Shown here: one piece after another, positions 35,287 to 42,315 of the stretch
Position numbering within the stretch: position 1 is the first letter of the stretch
How the letters are laid out: each line of letters begins with the position of its first letter
Origin: JACVRW01 sp035705985
GTDB taxonomy: Bacteria; Actinomycetota; Thermoleophilia; Solirubrobacterales; Thermoleophilaceae
Assembly: GCA_035705985.1 (NCBI GenBank)
Contig: DASSVP010000076.1
Span: forward strand, 1-42,315
Direction of reading: 5' to 3'
DNA: 42,315 nt
The notes under the pieces: model-generated
Told to the model about the DNA's origin: nothing
The model's input: the letters and a program-made list of their open reading frames with translations, nothing else
Databases searched by the model: none
Program-made: the position numbers and the translations under genes

Positions 35287-36557
35287 AAGTCGCCGCCGCC
35301 GCCGAAGTCGCCGAAGTCGCCCCCGCCGAAGTCGCCCAGGTCGCCGCCGCCGAAGTCTCCGAAGTCCCCGCCGCCCTCGGCCGCCCCGCCGCCGAACATC
35401 CCGAAGCCGCCGCCCAGCATGGAGCCGAGGAGCAGCCCGGGCAGGAGGCCCGCGCCGAAGAAGCCGCCCGCCCACGGCATGTACGCCGGCCCGGCCGCCC
35501 AGTAGGGGACCATCTGCCCGTCCATCGGCACGTGGCGTGACTCCGGGTCGAGCCCGTCCTGGATCCGCTGGAGGTCGGCGGCGCAGACCGGCACCGGCCG
35601 CGGCTGCCCGCCGGGGGGCGCCCACTCCACATCGCCCACCGAGGGCCCGTGACGGGGGTCGAAGAAGCACGGCGGCCGGCGCTCCGGCGCCTGTCGGCCG
35701 GCCAGTTCCGCCTTCGCGGCGGTCATGGCCCAGCGGCCCTCCTCCAGGGCGGACGTCACCCGCTCGATGTCCTCCGCGCGCTGCGCGCGGTCGAGCGCCT
35801 CCTCCGCCTCGGTGTACCGCTCCACCGCCTGGTGGTAGTGCTGCTTGCCCTCCGGGTCGGCGTCGGGCATCTGCACGTCGAGGTCGAGCGCACGGATGTC
35901 GTCGCCGAGCGCGACGAGGTCCTCCCGGGCGACCTGCCTCACGTCCTCGAGCTGCGCGCGCTCATGCTCCTGCGCGCGCCTGCGCTGACGGCGGCGGCCG
36001 AGGGCGATCGCCGCGAGCGGCAGCCCGATCAGGAGCGCCAGGAACCAGGGGAAGCCGCCCCCGCCGTCGCCGCCGCCGCCGCTCGAGCCCCCGCCGCCGG
36101 CGCGCGCCTCCCCGACCCGCGCGATGAAGTCGGACAGCACGGCGAAGGTCCCGTCGGTCCCGCGCGCGTCGAGTGAGTCGCGCGCCAGCTCGCTCGCCGG
36201 CACGTCGACGCCCACCGACCCGGCCCTGAACGAGTTGCCGATCACGCCCGCGTAGGTGCCGGGCTCGCGCAGCTCCTGAGCGATCTCGCGCAGCGCATTG
36301 CTTGGATCGCCGCCCGCCTCGTCGCTCGCCGACTCCGGGAGCACCACGAGGTAGAGCGGCCCGGCGCCGCGCTCGCCGATCTGGTCGCGCAGGCGCTCCA
36401 CCTCGGAGTTGGTCAGCGCGCGCTCGGCGCTCTCGTCCACGTACACCGGGTTGCTGTCGAGCGCCCGCGCGGCCTCGTTCAGCGTGCCCTGCGCATGCGC
36501 CGGCGTCCCAACCGCGAGCAGCAGCGCGAGCAGGATCATGGGTGCGATCGATCGCAT
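35283..36557 (-). CDS. Membrane protein with glycine-rich GDFGDFGGG tail
   Basis: About 424 residues. Signal peptide (MRSIAPMILLALLLAVGTPAHAQ), an exported domain with VYVDESAERALTNSEVERLRDQI and LYLVVLPESA (TPM-like in layout), a poly-Gly/Ser segment, one transmembrane helix (FPWFLALLIGLPLAAIALG), a cytoplasmic helical part, CFFDPRHGP, and a Gly-rich end with repeats of GGGDFGDF. Function unknown. ATG 36557 is used; the in-frame TTG 36590 is an alternative. The two strands' genes here overlap or nearly touch at both ends (hydrolase stop, P450 start). Confidence 0.68.
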   Translation of the reverse strand: MRSIAPMILLALLLAVGTPAHAQGTLNEAARALDSNPVYVDESAERALTNSEVERLRDQIGERGAGPLYLVVLPESASDEAGGDPSNALREIAQELREPGTYAGVIGNSFRAGSVGVDVPASELARDSLDARGTDGTFAVLSDFIARVGEARAGGGGSSGGGGDGGGGFPWFLALLIGLPLAAIALGRRRQRRRAQEHERAQLEDVRQVAREDLVALGDDIRALDLDVQMPDADPEGKQHYHQAVERYTEAEEALDRAQRAEDIERVTSALEEGRWAMTAAKAELAGRQAPERRPPCFFDPRHGPSVGDVEWAPPGGQPRPVPVCAADLQRIQDGLDPESRHVPMDGQMVPYWAAGPAYMPWAGGFFGAGLLPGLLLGSMLGGGFGMFGGGAAEGGGDFGDFGGGDLGDFGGGDFGDFGGGGDF

Positions 36558-36597
36558 CGCCTCCGCACTACCCGCCGACAAGCGGTACAACCTCCGT

Positions 36598-37977
36598 GTG
36601 GACCTGCCGCCCGGCCCGAGAATGCCCGCGCTGCTTCAGGCCGCGTTCGTCACGGCGTCGCCCTACGGTTGGATGGTCAAGCGCTGGCAGCGCTACGGCG
36701 ACATCTTCTCCTCGCGCTTCCCGATCTTCGGCCGGGTCGTCTACGTCGCGGAGCCCTCGCTCGTCAAGGAGGTCTTCGCGGGCGACCCCGCGACGTTCCA
36801 CGCCGGCGAGGCGAACACGCTCGCACTCGGCGACGCGCTCGGGGACCACTCGCTGCTCACACTCGACGAGGACCGCCACTTGAGCCAGCGGAAGCTCCTG
36901 CTGCCGCCCTTCCACGGCGAGAGCGTCCGCCGCTACGTGGAGGTGATGGCCGAGGCCACGGAGCGCGAGGTGTCCGGGTGGCCGGTGGGTAAGCCCTTCG
37001 CACTGAGGCCGCGCATGCAGGCGATCACGCTGGAGGTGATCCTGCGCGCGGTCTTCGGGGTGCGAGACGGCGAGCGGATGGACCTCTTCCGCGAGCGCAT
37101 CCCGCCGCTCGGAGAGACGACCAGCGTCTTGAACTGGATCCCGCTCTTCGACAGAGACCTTGGCGGCATCACACCGGCGGCGAAGTTCCGCCGTGCGCTG
37201 GCGGCCGTGGACGAGCTGATCTACGCCGAGATCGCCGACCGGCGCGCCGCCGACGACGAGCGCGACGACGTGCTCTCGCTCCTGCTGCGGGCGCGGCACG
37301 AGGACGGCTCGGCGATGACCGACACCGAGCTGCGCGACGAGCTGCTCACGCTTCTCACCGCGGGCCACGAGACCACCGCCACCGGCCTGTCCTGGGCATT
37401 CGAGCGGCTGCTGCGCACGCCGCGCGTGCTCGAGCGTCTGACCGGGTCGCTCGACGACGACGAGTACGTGGACGCCGTCGTGAAGGAGACGCTGCGCGTG
37501 CGCCCGGTGGTCGTGGACGTGGCGCGCAAGCTGACGCGCGACACCGAGGTGGCGGGCTGGCGGCTTCCGGCGGGCACGCTCGTCCTGCCCGCGATCGCGG
37601 TGCTGCACAAGCGCCCGGACCTCTACGAGTCGCCCGACGAGTTCCGCCCCGAGCGCTTCATCCAGGGCGGTGCCGAGTCGTACGCCTGGATTCCGTTCGG
37701 CGGAGGCGTCCGGCGCTGCATCGGCGCCTCCTTCGCGCAGGTCGAGATGCGGACGGTGCTGCGGGAGGTGCTGAGGAGGGTGCGCCTGCGCGCGCCGGAC
37801 GCGAGGCCGGAGCGCGGCGTCGTCCGGCACGTCACGGTCGTGCCCGGGCGCGGCTGCCGCGCGGTCGTCGAGGAGCGGCTAGCCGTCGAGCCGGCGGCGG
37901 AACTCGCCCGCGCCGAGAACGGCCGCGCCCGCGTCGCGGACGCGGCGCGCCAGGTCGCCGTCAGAGGTCACGACTGA
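36598..37977 (+). CDS. Cytochrome P450
   Basis: 459 residues. P450 marks: PPGPRMPALLQ at the start, LTAGHETTATGLSW (oxygen-binding I helix), ETLRVRP (ExxR), FRPERF and FGGGVRRCIGASFAQVE with the heme-ligating Cys. A soluble-looking bacterial P450; substrate unknown. GTG 36598 is preferred since ATG 36538 would run into the divergent gene. The last 30 residues after GRGCRAVVEER, which ends a typical P450, are read antisense to the NYN gene and look unlike the family, giving a 99-base convergent overlap. Confidence 0.9.
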   Translation: MDLPPGPRMPALLQAAFVTASPYGWMVKRWQRYGDIFSSRFPIFGRVVYVAEPSLVKEVFAGDPATFHAGEANTLALGDALGDHSLLTLDEDRHLSQRKLLLPPFHGESVRRYVEVMAEATEREVSGWPVGKPFALRPRMQAITLEVILRAVFGVRDGERMDLFRERIPPLGETTSVLNWIPLFDRDLGGITPAAKFRRALAAVDELIYAEIADRRAADDERDDVLSLLLRARHEDGSAMTDTELRDELLTLLTAGHETTATGLSWAFERLLRTPRVLERLTGSLDDDEYVDAVVKETLRVRPVVVDVARKLTRDTEVAGWRLPAGTLVLPAIAVLHKRPDLYESPDEFRPERFIQGGAESYAWIPFGGGVRRCIGASFAQVEMRTVLREVLRRVRLRAPDARPERGVVRHVTVVPGRGCRAVVEERLAVEPAAELARAENGRARVADAARQVAVRGHD

Positions 37978-38253
37978 GAGCGAGCCGGGGTCGCCGTCGC
38001 CCTCGACCAGCGCCGCGATGTCGTCGTCGGCGGCATTTCGCCCGCGCCTGTTCGCGAACTGCACGCTGACCCGGTCGTCCGTCTCCAGCTCGAACGGCCT
38101 CCCGTCGAACACGACGGTCAGCTCGGCGCCCGTCGCGGCGGCGAACGCCTCCAGTGCGTGAACCAGCTCGCGCATCGCGCGCGGGCGGTCACGCCACCAC
38201 CCGGTGGGACGCGAGCCGACGACGTTCATGCCGTCCACGATCCAGCGCGTCAC
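37879..38253 (-). CDS. NYN domain RNA-binding/nuclease protein
   Basis: 124 residues. RWIVDGMNVVGSRPTGWW, ELTVVFDGRPFE and NAADDDIAALVE followed by VVTSDGDLARRVRDAGA form the PIN-like NYN/YacP fold with the acidic residues (VDG, VFDG, DDD, TSDGDL) that bind metal. Related to RNases of the YacP/Rae1 type; likely acts on RNA. GTG 38253 overlaps the upstream 58-residue membrane protein by four bases (GTGA), so both are coupled. It is convergent with the P450. Confidence 0.85.
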   Translation of the reverse strand: MTRWIVDGMNVVGSRPTGWWRDRPRAMRELVHALEAFAAATGAELTVVFDGRPFELETDDRVSVQFANRRGRNAADDDIAALVEGDGDPGSLSVVTSDGDLARRVRDAGAAVLGAGEFRRRLDG

Positions 38254-38426
38254 CGGCGGCGCCTGACGAACACAACGATCGCCCCGACTAGCAGCGCGCC
38301 GACGCCAAGCTGCGCGAGCAGCGCGACGCCCGTGCCCTCGTCCTTGGTCGCGTCACGCACGGCGGCGAACAGAACCGACGCGCCGAAGAAGACGACGAGA
38401 GTCCAGAGCACGGTGTCGCGATCCAC
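38250..38426 (-). CDS. 58-residue two-pass membrane protein
   Basis: A small open frame coupled to the NYN gene. GTG 38426 starts MDRDTVLWTLVVFFGASVLFAAV, then a short loop (RDATKDEGTG) and a second hydrophobic segment ending VVFVRRRR with stop TGA sharing GTGA with NYN. Two transmembrane helices are evident. TATGGT lies eight bases before the start. No family recognised; its position suggests membrane recruitment of NYN. Confidence 0.6.
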   Translation of the reverse strand: MDRDTVLWTLVVFFGASVLFAAVRDATKDEGTGVALLAQLGVGALLVGAIVVFVRRRR

Positions 38427-38434
38427 CGGGCGGC

Positions 38435-38440
38435 ACCATA
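38435..38440 (-). promoter_or_regulatory. Candidate leaderless promoter -10 for the small membrane protein-NYN pair
   Basis: TATGGT ends eight bases before GTG 38426. The divergent EamA gene has its own hexamer 14 bases away. Confidence 0.45.
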
Positions 38441-38448
38441 CCCGCGGC

Positions 38449-38454
38449 TAGGCT
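38449..38454 (+). promoter_or_regulatory. Candidate leaderless promoter -10 for the EamA transporter
   Basis: TAGGCT ends eight bases before GTG 38463; no Shine-Dalgarno. Confidence 0.45.
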
Positions 38455-38462
38455 CGGTCGCC

Positions 38463-39350
38463 GTGACTGACCGGCCCGTACTCGCCGGCGTGCTCGGCGC
38501 GCTCGTGATCGCCTTCTCGGCGATCCTCGTCCGCCTCGCCGAGGTCTCACCCTCCACCGCGGCGTTCTTCCGCTGCGCCTACGCGCTCCCAGCGCTCGGG
38601 CTGCTCGCGTGGTTCGAACGCCGCCGCTACGGGCCGCGCCCGCTCCGCGAGCGCGTGCTCGCCTGGGGCGCCGGCGTGCTGTTCGCCGCCGACCTCACGT
38701 TCTGGCACCACTCGATCGAGGCCGTGGGCGCGGGCCTGGCGACCGTGCTCGGCAACACGCAGGTCGTGCTCGTGGGCGTGCTGGCCTGGGCGGTGCTCGG
38801 CGAGCGCCCCGATGGGCGCTCGATCGGCGCGATTCCCGTGGTCTTCGGCGGCGTCGTCCTCATCTCGGGCGTCGTCGGCGGCGGCGCGTACGGCGACGAC
38901 CCCGTGCTCGGGGTCGTCTTCGGCGTGCTCACCGCGATCAGCTACGCGCTCTTCATCCTGGTCCTCCGCCACGGCAACGTGGATATCCGCCGGCCGGCCG
39001 GACCGCTGTTCGACGCCACTCTCAGCGGCGCGGTCTTCTCCGCGATCGGCGGCCTCGCGGTGGGCGACCTCGACTGGGTGCCGGGGCTCGAGTCGCAGGC
39101 CTGGCTCGTTCTACTCGCGCTGTCCTCGCAGGTGCTCGGCTGGCTGCTCATCTCGGTCTCGCTCCCACGCCTCCCTGCGCTGCTCACGTCGATCGTCCTG
39201 ATGCTGCAGCCGGTCAGCACCGTCTTCCTCGGAGCGGTGCTGCTCTCCGAGGCGCCGTCGTCGGTTCAGCTGCTCGGCGTGGCCGTCGTGATCGCGGGCG
39301 TGGCGGTGGCGACGGTCAAGCCGCGCGAGCGCGCGCCCGCCCCGGTCTGA
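38463..39350 (+). CDS. EamA/DMT-superfamily transporter
   Basis: 295 residues with ten predicted helices in two EamA repeats (about 5-125 and 140-290). Family pattern: FSAILVRLAEVSPSTAAFFRCAYALP, TVLGNTQVVLVGVLAWAVLGERP and SIVLMLQPVSTVFLGAVLLSE. It is an inner-membrane metabolite or drug exporter; substrate unknown. GTG 38463 fits both the family start and the leaderless hexamer. Confidence 0.9.
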   Translation: MTDRPVLAGVLGALVIAFSAILVRLAEVSPSTAAFFRCAYALPALGLLAWFERRRYGPRPLRERVLAWGAGVLFAADLTFWHHSIEAVGAGLATVLGNTQVVLVGVLAWAVLGERPDGRSIGAIPVVFGGVVLISGVVGGGAYGDDPVLGVVFGVLTAISYALFILVLRHGNVDIRRPAGPLFDATLSGAVFSAIGGLAVGDLDWVPGLESQAWLVLLALSSQVLGWLLISVSLPRLPALLTSIVLMLQPVSTVFLGAVLLSEAPSSVQLLGVAVVIAGVAVATVKPRERAPAPV

Positions 39351-39409
39351 CCCACCTTGTCTACACGCTTTGGGTAGATTGCAGCTACCTCGGGGCTCGG
39401 AGGTGGCGA

Positions 39410-39775
39410 TTGGACTCGCCGCGCGTAGCGCTCATCAGACGACTGTTCGACCTAATGGAGACGGAAGCTCTCTCCCGCGTCGCCGAGGAGCTGCTGGCCA
39501 ATTCCGTCGAGGACGTCGTCTTCGAGCCGCACGTCGCCCACGGCGAGGAGATCCGCGGGCACGACGCGCTCCGCCGGTTCTGGTCCGACTTCGAGGAGGG
39601 TGGCCTCCAGATGCGGGCGGGCGCCTACTCGATCGTCGAGGAGGGCGACACGGTGGTCGTGAACGGCTGGGTCCGGACGATCGACCGGGGCCGGCTAGCC
39701 GACACCCAGTCGCGCTGGGTGTACCGCTTCAACGAGCAGGACCAGGTCGTCAGCGCGCGCGTCGAGCGCGCCTAG
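39410..39775 (+). CDS. SnoaL/NTF2-like protein
   Basis: 121 residues. A cone-like NTF2 fold is suggested by ALIRRLFDLMETEA, IRGHDALRRFWSDFEEGG, YSIVEEGDTVVVNGWVRT and WVYRFNEQDQVVSARVE. Such proteins include cyclases, isomerases and uncharacterised binding proteins; no function can be named. TTG 39410 is supported by GGAGG six bases upstream; a later ATG at 39455 would cut the first helix. Confidence 0.72.
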   Translation: MDSPRVALIRRLFDLMETEALSRVAEELLANSVEDVVFEPHVAHGEEIRGHDALRRFWSDFEEGGLQMRAGAYSIVEEGDTVVVNGWVRTIDRGRLADTQSRWVYRFNEQDQVVSARVERA

Positions 39776-39790
39776 GAGGGTTTAGCGAAA

Positions 39791-39808
39791 CGGCTAGCGA
39801 ACTAGCCG
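39791..39808 (+). promoter_or_regulatory. Hairpin in the crcB translation initiation region
   Basis: CGGCTAG and CTAGCCG pair around CGAA, three bases before the crcB ATG. A strong AGGAGGG (39774-39780) sits far upstream, so folding would bring it nearer the start. It does not look like the fluoride riboswitch. Confidence 0.4.
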
Positions 39809-39811
39809 TGG

Positions 39812-40168
39812 ATGACGACGCTCCTAGTCGCGGTCGGCGGTGTGGTCGGCGTGCTGGCCCGATTCGGCATTTCGCGGCTGACGCTGCACCACGAATCACT
39901 GCTGTGGTCCACGGTCGGCATCAACATCGTCGGATCGTTCCTGCTGGGCGTGCTGGTGGCCGAGCCCTGGTTCTCGCGGGACGTGCGTGAGGCGCTTGGA
40001 GTGGGGCTGCTGGGCGGGTTCACGACCTTCTCGACGTTCTCCGTCCAGATCGTGATCGAGGTCGATGCGGGTGAGCCCGCGAAGGCTGCCGCGTATCTCG
40101 TGGCCTCGGTAGTCGGCGGCATCGCGGCGGCGGCGGCTGGCTTCGCGCTCGGCCGTGTGCTGCGTTAG
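39812..40168 (+). CDS. crcB: Fluoride ion channel CrcB (Fluc)
   Basis: 118 residues, four hydrophobic helices. GGVVGVLARFGISRL, STVGINIVGSFLLGVLV and GLLGGFTTFSTFSVQI (including the Asn and the Phe-box TTFSTF) match Fluc channels, which form antiparallel dimers and let fluoride leave the cell. Only one copy is present here, so a homodimer with dual topology or a partner elsewhere is possible. ATG 39812 follows a hairpin. Confidence 0.95.
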   Translation: MTTLLVAVGGVVGVLARFGISRLTLHHESLLWSTVGINIVGSFLLGVLVAEPWFSRDVREALGVGLLGGFTTFSTFSVQIVIEVDAGEPAKAAAYLVASVVGGIAAAAAGFALGRVLR

Positions 40169-40262
40169 GCAGCGACCGGAATCGCTTGCGCCCGTTCGAG
40201 AGCGCAGCCGAGCTTGGCGAGGATGGCCAGGCCACGGTCCAGCGGAGTTTCGCCAGGCCCTG

Positions 40263-40757
40263 CTAGGCCGCCGCCCGGCGGGGCGCGAGCAGCGCGCCGC
40301 CGAAGCAGAACTCCCGCCCCAGGGAGAGGTCCGAGTCGAGGATCTTCCGGTACGCGCGGGCGGTCACCATCGCAGCCTCGTCGCGCTCCCAGCGCTCCGC
40401 TGAGATGCGCGCAACCCAGCCGCGCCCGTAGGGCTGCGCGAGCAGCGCGTGAGGAGCCCGGAGCAGCAGCGGGTTCAGCTCGACGAGCGTCCCGCGCACG
40501 GGCGAGCCCACGGCGACCGTGCGGTTCGACCGTCCCTGCACGGTGGCGAGCGTCTCGCCGACCTCGACGCGGTCCACGGCCCAGTACTCGATCTCAGGCG
40601 TGTACCAGAGCACCTCGCCGAGCGGGGCGCTGACACCCACGGTGGCGATGCCGTTCTCGATCTGCGCCCAGACGTGGCTGCCGGCGAGATAGTGCCTGTC
40701 GGAGGGGAGCGCGAAGCGGGCCGACGGTGCAGTGGCGACGGCGGAGATCTCGGGCAC
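40263..40757 (-). CDS. Glycine-cleavage H-protein-like domain lacking the lipoyl lysine
   Basis: 164 residues. SHVWAQIENGIATVGVSAPLGEVLWYTPE, VDRVEVGETLATVQG, VGSPVRGTLVELNPLLLRAPHAL and PYGRGWVARI follow the barrel-sandwich H-protein pattern. The lysine in the usual ESVKA turn is Asn78 here (GRSNR), and the protein's only Lys lies in the C-terminal tail (YRKILD), so lipoylation seems impossible. It is not a working glycine-cleavage carrier; perhaps a structural or binding adaptor. Start GTG 40757. Confidence 0.72.
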   Translation of the reverse strand: MPEISAVATAPSARFALPSDRHYLAGSHVWAQIENGIATVGVSAPLGEVLWYTPEIEYWAVDRVEVGETLATVQGRSNRTVAVGSPVRGTLVELNPLLLRAPHALLAQPYGRGWVARISAERWERDEAAMVTARAYRKILDSDLSLGREFCFGGALLAPRRAAA

Positions 40758-40802
40758 GGACCCGAGCCTGATGCGAAGGGCGGACGGAACCGTCGCGGCC
40801 GG

Positions 40803-42068
40803 CTAAGCGGCTTCGACTATGCGCCAGGGGGAGTCGTCCGGCCCGTCGAGCGCGAGCGTCCAACGCTCCGTGAACCTCGCCGCCGCGTCCCTCGACCCGC
40901 TCAGCACCGCCGCGGTGTCGCGGTCCTCCACGTAGCGGCGGCCGGCCAGCTCCACGTCGATGGTCATGGTCGCCGGCAGGCGCTCGACCTGCACGTCCCG
41001 GATCGCGATCCGCTTCACGCGCGGGGCGCGCACCACGAGGCGCGTCTCGCGCGCCGGGTCGCCCGGGTGGAGCAGCGCGCCGATCGCCGCCGGCGACGCC
41101 ACGCGCTCGAGTGCGGCGTCGTCGCCGTCGACCGCCTCGGCCCACGCCTCGACCGCGCGCCGCGCCGCCGCCGCGAGCACGTCCGGCGAGAAGCGCGCGT
41201 CGGCCACCGAGAGGTCGAGCGCGCGGGCGCGCGCATCGCCCTCGAAGCCGACCTCGGCGAGGTCGGCCGTGGTGAAGCCCTCCGGGAGGCCGTCCGCGAC
41301 GGCGAGCTCGGTGAGCGACTCGTCGTCGAGCCGCTGCTCGTCCGACCACGGCGAGGCCACGATCGCGCCGTCGAGGTGGTGGTCGCCCTCCGCGCGCTGC
41401 TCGATCGACAGCACCATCCAGCCGCCGCCGCGGCGCGCGAGCGTCCAGTACTCCTCGAGCGTGATCGTCTCGTCCTTCTCGCCCTTGCGCATCACCCGGC
41501 CGCCGCTCCGGTCGAGCACGTAGGCGCGCAGCTTCGCGGTCACCCGGACGACCGCGCGGTCCTCGTCGTCGTCCTCCCGGTTCGTGATCCCCACGTAGTG
41601 CACCGTCGGGTCCTCGAGCACCTCCACGCGGTTGTGCCAGCCCTTCGCGTCGAAGTCGTCGAGCCGTCGGCTCCACTCCACGAGCAGGTCTGGGCCGACG
41701 AGGCGGGCGAGCGCCGCGCGGTCGCGTGCGTCCCACGCCGTCTGGGCGGCCCGGAACAGCGCGACCGCATGGCGCTCGAGCTCGTCGGACGCGAAGTAGC
41801 CGTCGTCCTCGGCCGCCTCGCCCGAGGCCGTGCGCACCCGCGCGTCGCGCTCGCGCACCCGCCGGCGGTAGCGGATGCTGTGGATCGTCAGGTACACGAG
41901 GAACAGCCCGACGAGGCCGAAGACGACGACCGCGACGAGCGGATCGCCCTCGCCCGAGCCCGAACCGCCACCTCCGCCGAAGCCGGAGCCGCCGCCACCA
42001 CCGCCGCCGCCGAAGCCGGAGCTGCCGCCGCCGGCCTGCGCGAGAAAGAGCGTGAGTGAATGCGCCAA
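40803..42068 (-). CDS. Tim44-like domain membrane protein
   Basis: 421 residues from TTG 42068. N-terminus: short hydrophobic stretch, then a long Gly/Ser run, a transmembrane helix (PLVAVVVFGLVGLFLVYLTI, about 43-62) and RYRRRVRERDAR. A Tim44-like module (about 90-225) has DELERHAVALFRAAQTAWDARDRAALARLVGPDL, HNRVEVLEDPTVHYVGI and EYWTLARRGGGWMVLSIEQ. The rest resembles a second such module. Probably a peripheral protein-binding or transport factor at the membrane. It is 35 bases from the divergent acyl-CoA dehydrogenase. Confidence 0.8.
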   Translation of the reverse strand: MAHSLTLFLAQAGGGSSGFGGGGGGGGSGFGGGGGSGSGEGDPLVAVVVFGLVGLFLVYLTIHSIRYRRRVRERDARVRTASGEAAEDDGYFASDELERHAVALFRAAQTAWDARDRAALARLVGPDLLVEWSRRLDDFDAKGWHNRVEVLEDPTVHYVGITNREDDDEDRAVVRVTAKLRAYVLDRSGGRVMRKGEKDETITLEEYWTLARRGGGWMVLSIEQRAEGDHHLDGAIVASPWSDEQRLDDESLTELAVADGLPEGFTTADLAEVGFEGDARARALDLSVADARFSPDVLAAAARRAVEAWAEAVDGDDAALERVASPAAIGALLHPGDPARETRLVVRAPRVKRIAIRDVQVERLPATMTIDVELAGRRYVEDRDTAAVLSGSRDAAARFTERWTLALDGPDDSPWRIVEAA

Positions 42069-42087
42069 GCCGGTGCCAGTTTCTCAT

Positions 42088-42093
42088 TAGCAT
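42088..42093 (+). promoter_or_regulatory. Candidate leaderless promoter -10 for the acyl-CoA dehydrogenase
   Basis: TAGCAT ends 10 bases before ATG 42104, like the pepA and cupredoxin spacing. Confidence 0.35.
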
Positions 42094-42103
42094 CCGCGGC
42101 CGC

Positions 42104-42315
42104 ATGCAGTTCGACCTGACCGAGGAACAGAGCCAGATCCGCCGGCTCGTGCACGACTTCGCCGATGGCGAGGTGCGTCCCGTGGCCGAGGAGCTCGACC
42201 GCGAGAAGCGCTTCCCCTACGAGATCGTCGCGAAGCTCGGCGAGCTGGGGCTGATGGGCATCCCATACCCCGAGGAGTACGGCGGCGGCGGCGCGGACGG
42301 CCTCAGCTACGCGAT
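42104..42315 (+). CDS. Acyl-CoA dehydrogenase, 3' end cut by window edge
   Basis: Seventy residues visible. MQFDLTEEQSQIRRLVHDFADGEVRPVAEELDREKRFPYEIVAKLGELGLMGIPYPEEYGG is the N-terminal helical domain of medium/short-chain acyl-CoA dehydrogenases. The FAD-binding and catalytic Glu regions lie beyond the window. Such enzymes donate electrons to ETF, whose genes are at 5.6-7.4 kb. Confidence 0.9.
   Translation, partial: MQFDLTEEQSQIRRLVHDFADGEVRPVAEELDREKRFPYEIVAKLGELGLMGIPYPEEYGGGGADGLSYA

Noticed and set aside
35286..35400. Short direct repeats (GAAGTCGCC units) as CRISPR or minisatellite
   Set aside because: They encode the GGGDFGDF tail of a protein; no spacers of constant length.
39776..39811. 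Fluoride riboswitch before crcB
   Set aside because: A simple hairpin is present, but the conserved crcB-motif pseudoknot sequences are absent.

Overview
The window is one stretch of a GC-rich, Gram-positive actinobacterial chromosome. Best guess: a soil lineage near Solirubrobacterales (class Thermoleophilia). This is inferred from strong G/C codon bias, many secreted proteins with Cys-paired propeller or Ig-like repeats, an Rpf-type muralytic domain, and GTG/TTG starts; it is not proven. I see no rRNA, tRNA, CRISPR array, IS element or prophage. Genes are packed tightly, with no gene-free stretch longer than about 120 bases.

Left part (1-12.3 kb, almost all minus strand). Read in the direction of transcription, this is a catabolic block: large subunit of a B12-dependent acyl-CoA mutase (icmA), two secreted-protein genes, the small B12-binding subunit (icmB), etfB, etfA, an ETF:quinone oxidoreductase, gpsA, ribosomal protein L31, a secreted CARDB-like protein and a DUF1385 membrane protein. 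The mutase has Phe80 and Gln198, the pair typical of isobutyryl-CoA mutase rather than methylmalonyl-CoA mutase. With ETF and ETF-QO this suggests branched or short-chain acyl-CoA oxidation feeding the quinone pool. The ETF-QO frame is broken by one in-frame amber codon.

Middle (12.4-22.7 kb). A secreted seven-bladed propeller, a GH63-like hydrolase, two tandem paralogous Ig-like secreted proteins, a thiolase overlapping a HAD phosphatase, a secreted protein of unknown function, leucyl aminopeptidase (pepA), an Rpf/transglycosylase-like protein and a coiled-coil membrane protein. A perfect CRP/GlxR-type palindrome overlaps the pepA stop codon and faces the Rpf-like gene. That gene has a structured leader and apparently starts at CTG.

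Right part (22.7-42.3 kb). A lipid operon (patatin, LPLAT-type acyltransferase, SRPBCC-acyl-CoA synthetase fusion); two TadE-like genes; a sugar operon (ROK regulator, lipoprotein binding protein, ATPase, permease, Gfo/Idh oxidoreductase); an SCP2-alpha/beta hydrolase; a glycine-rich membrane protein; a cytochrome P450; a 58-residue membrane protein coupled to a NYN nuclease; an EamA transporter; a SnoaL-like protein; the fluoride channel CrcB; an H-protein-like domain lacking the lipoyl lysine; a Tim44-like membrane protein; and the start of an acyl-CoA dehydrogenase.

Two patterns run across the window. At least eight genes have a TANNNT hexamer 7-10 bases before the start codon, which suggests leaderless transcripts. 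Four genes (gpsA, the HAD phosphatase, the Rpf-like gene, the Gfo/Idh gene) have no ATG, GTG or TTG before their conserved N-terminus.
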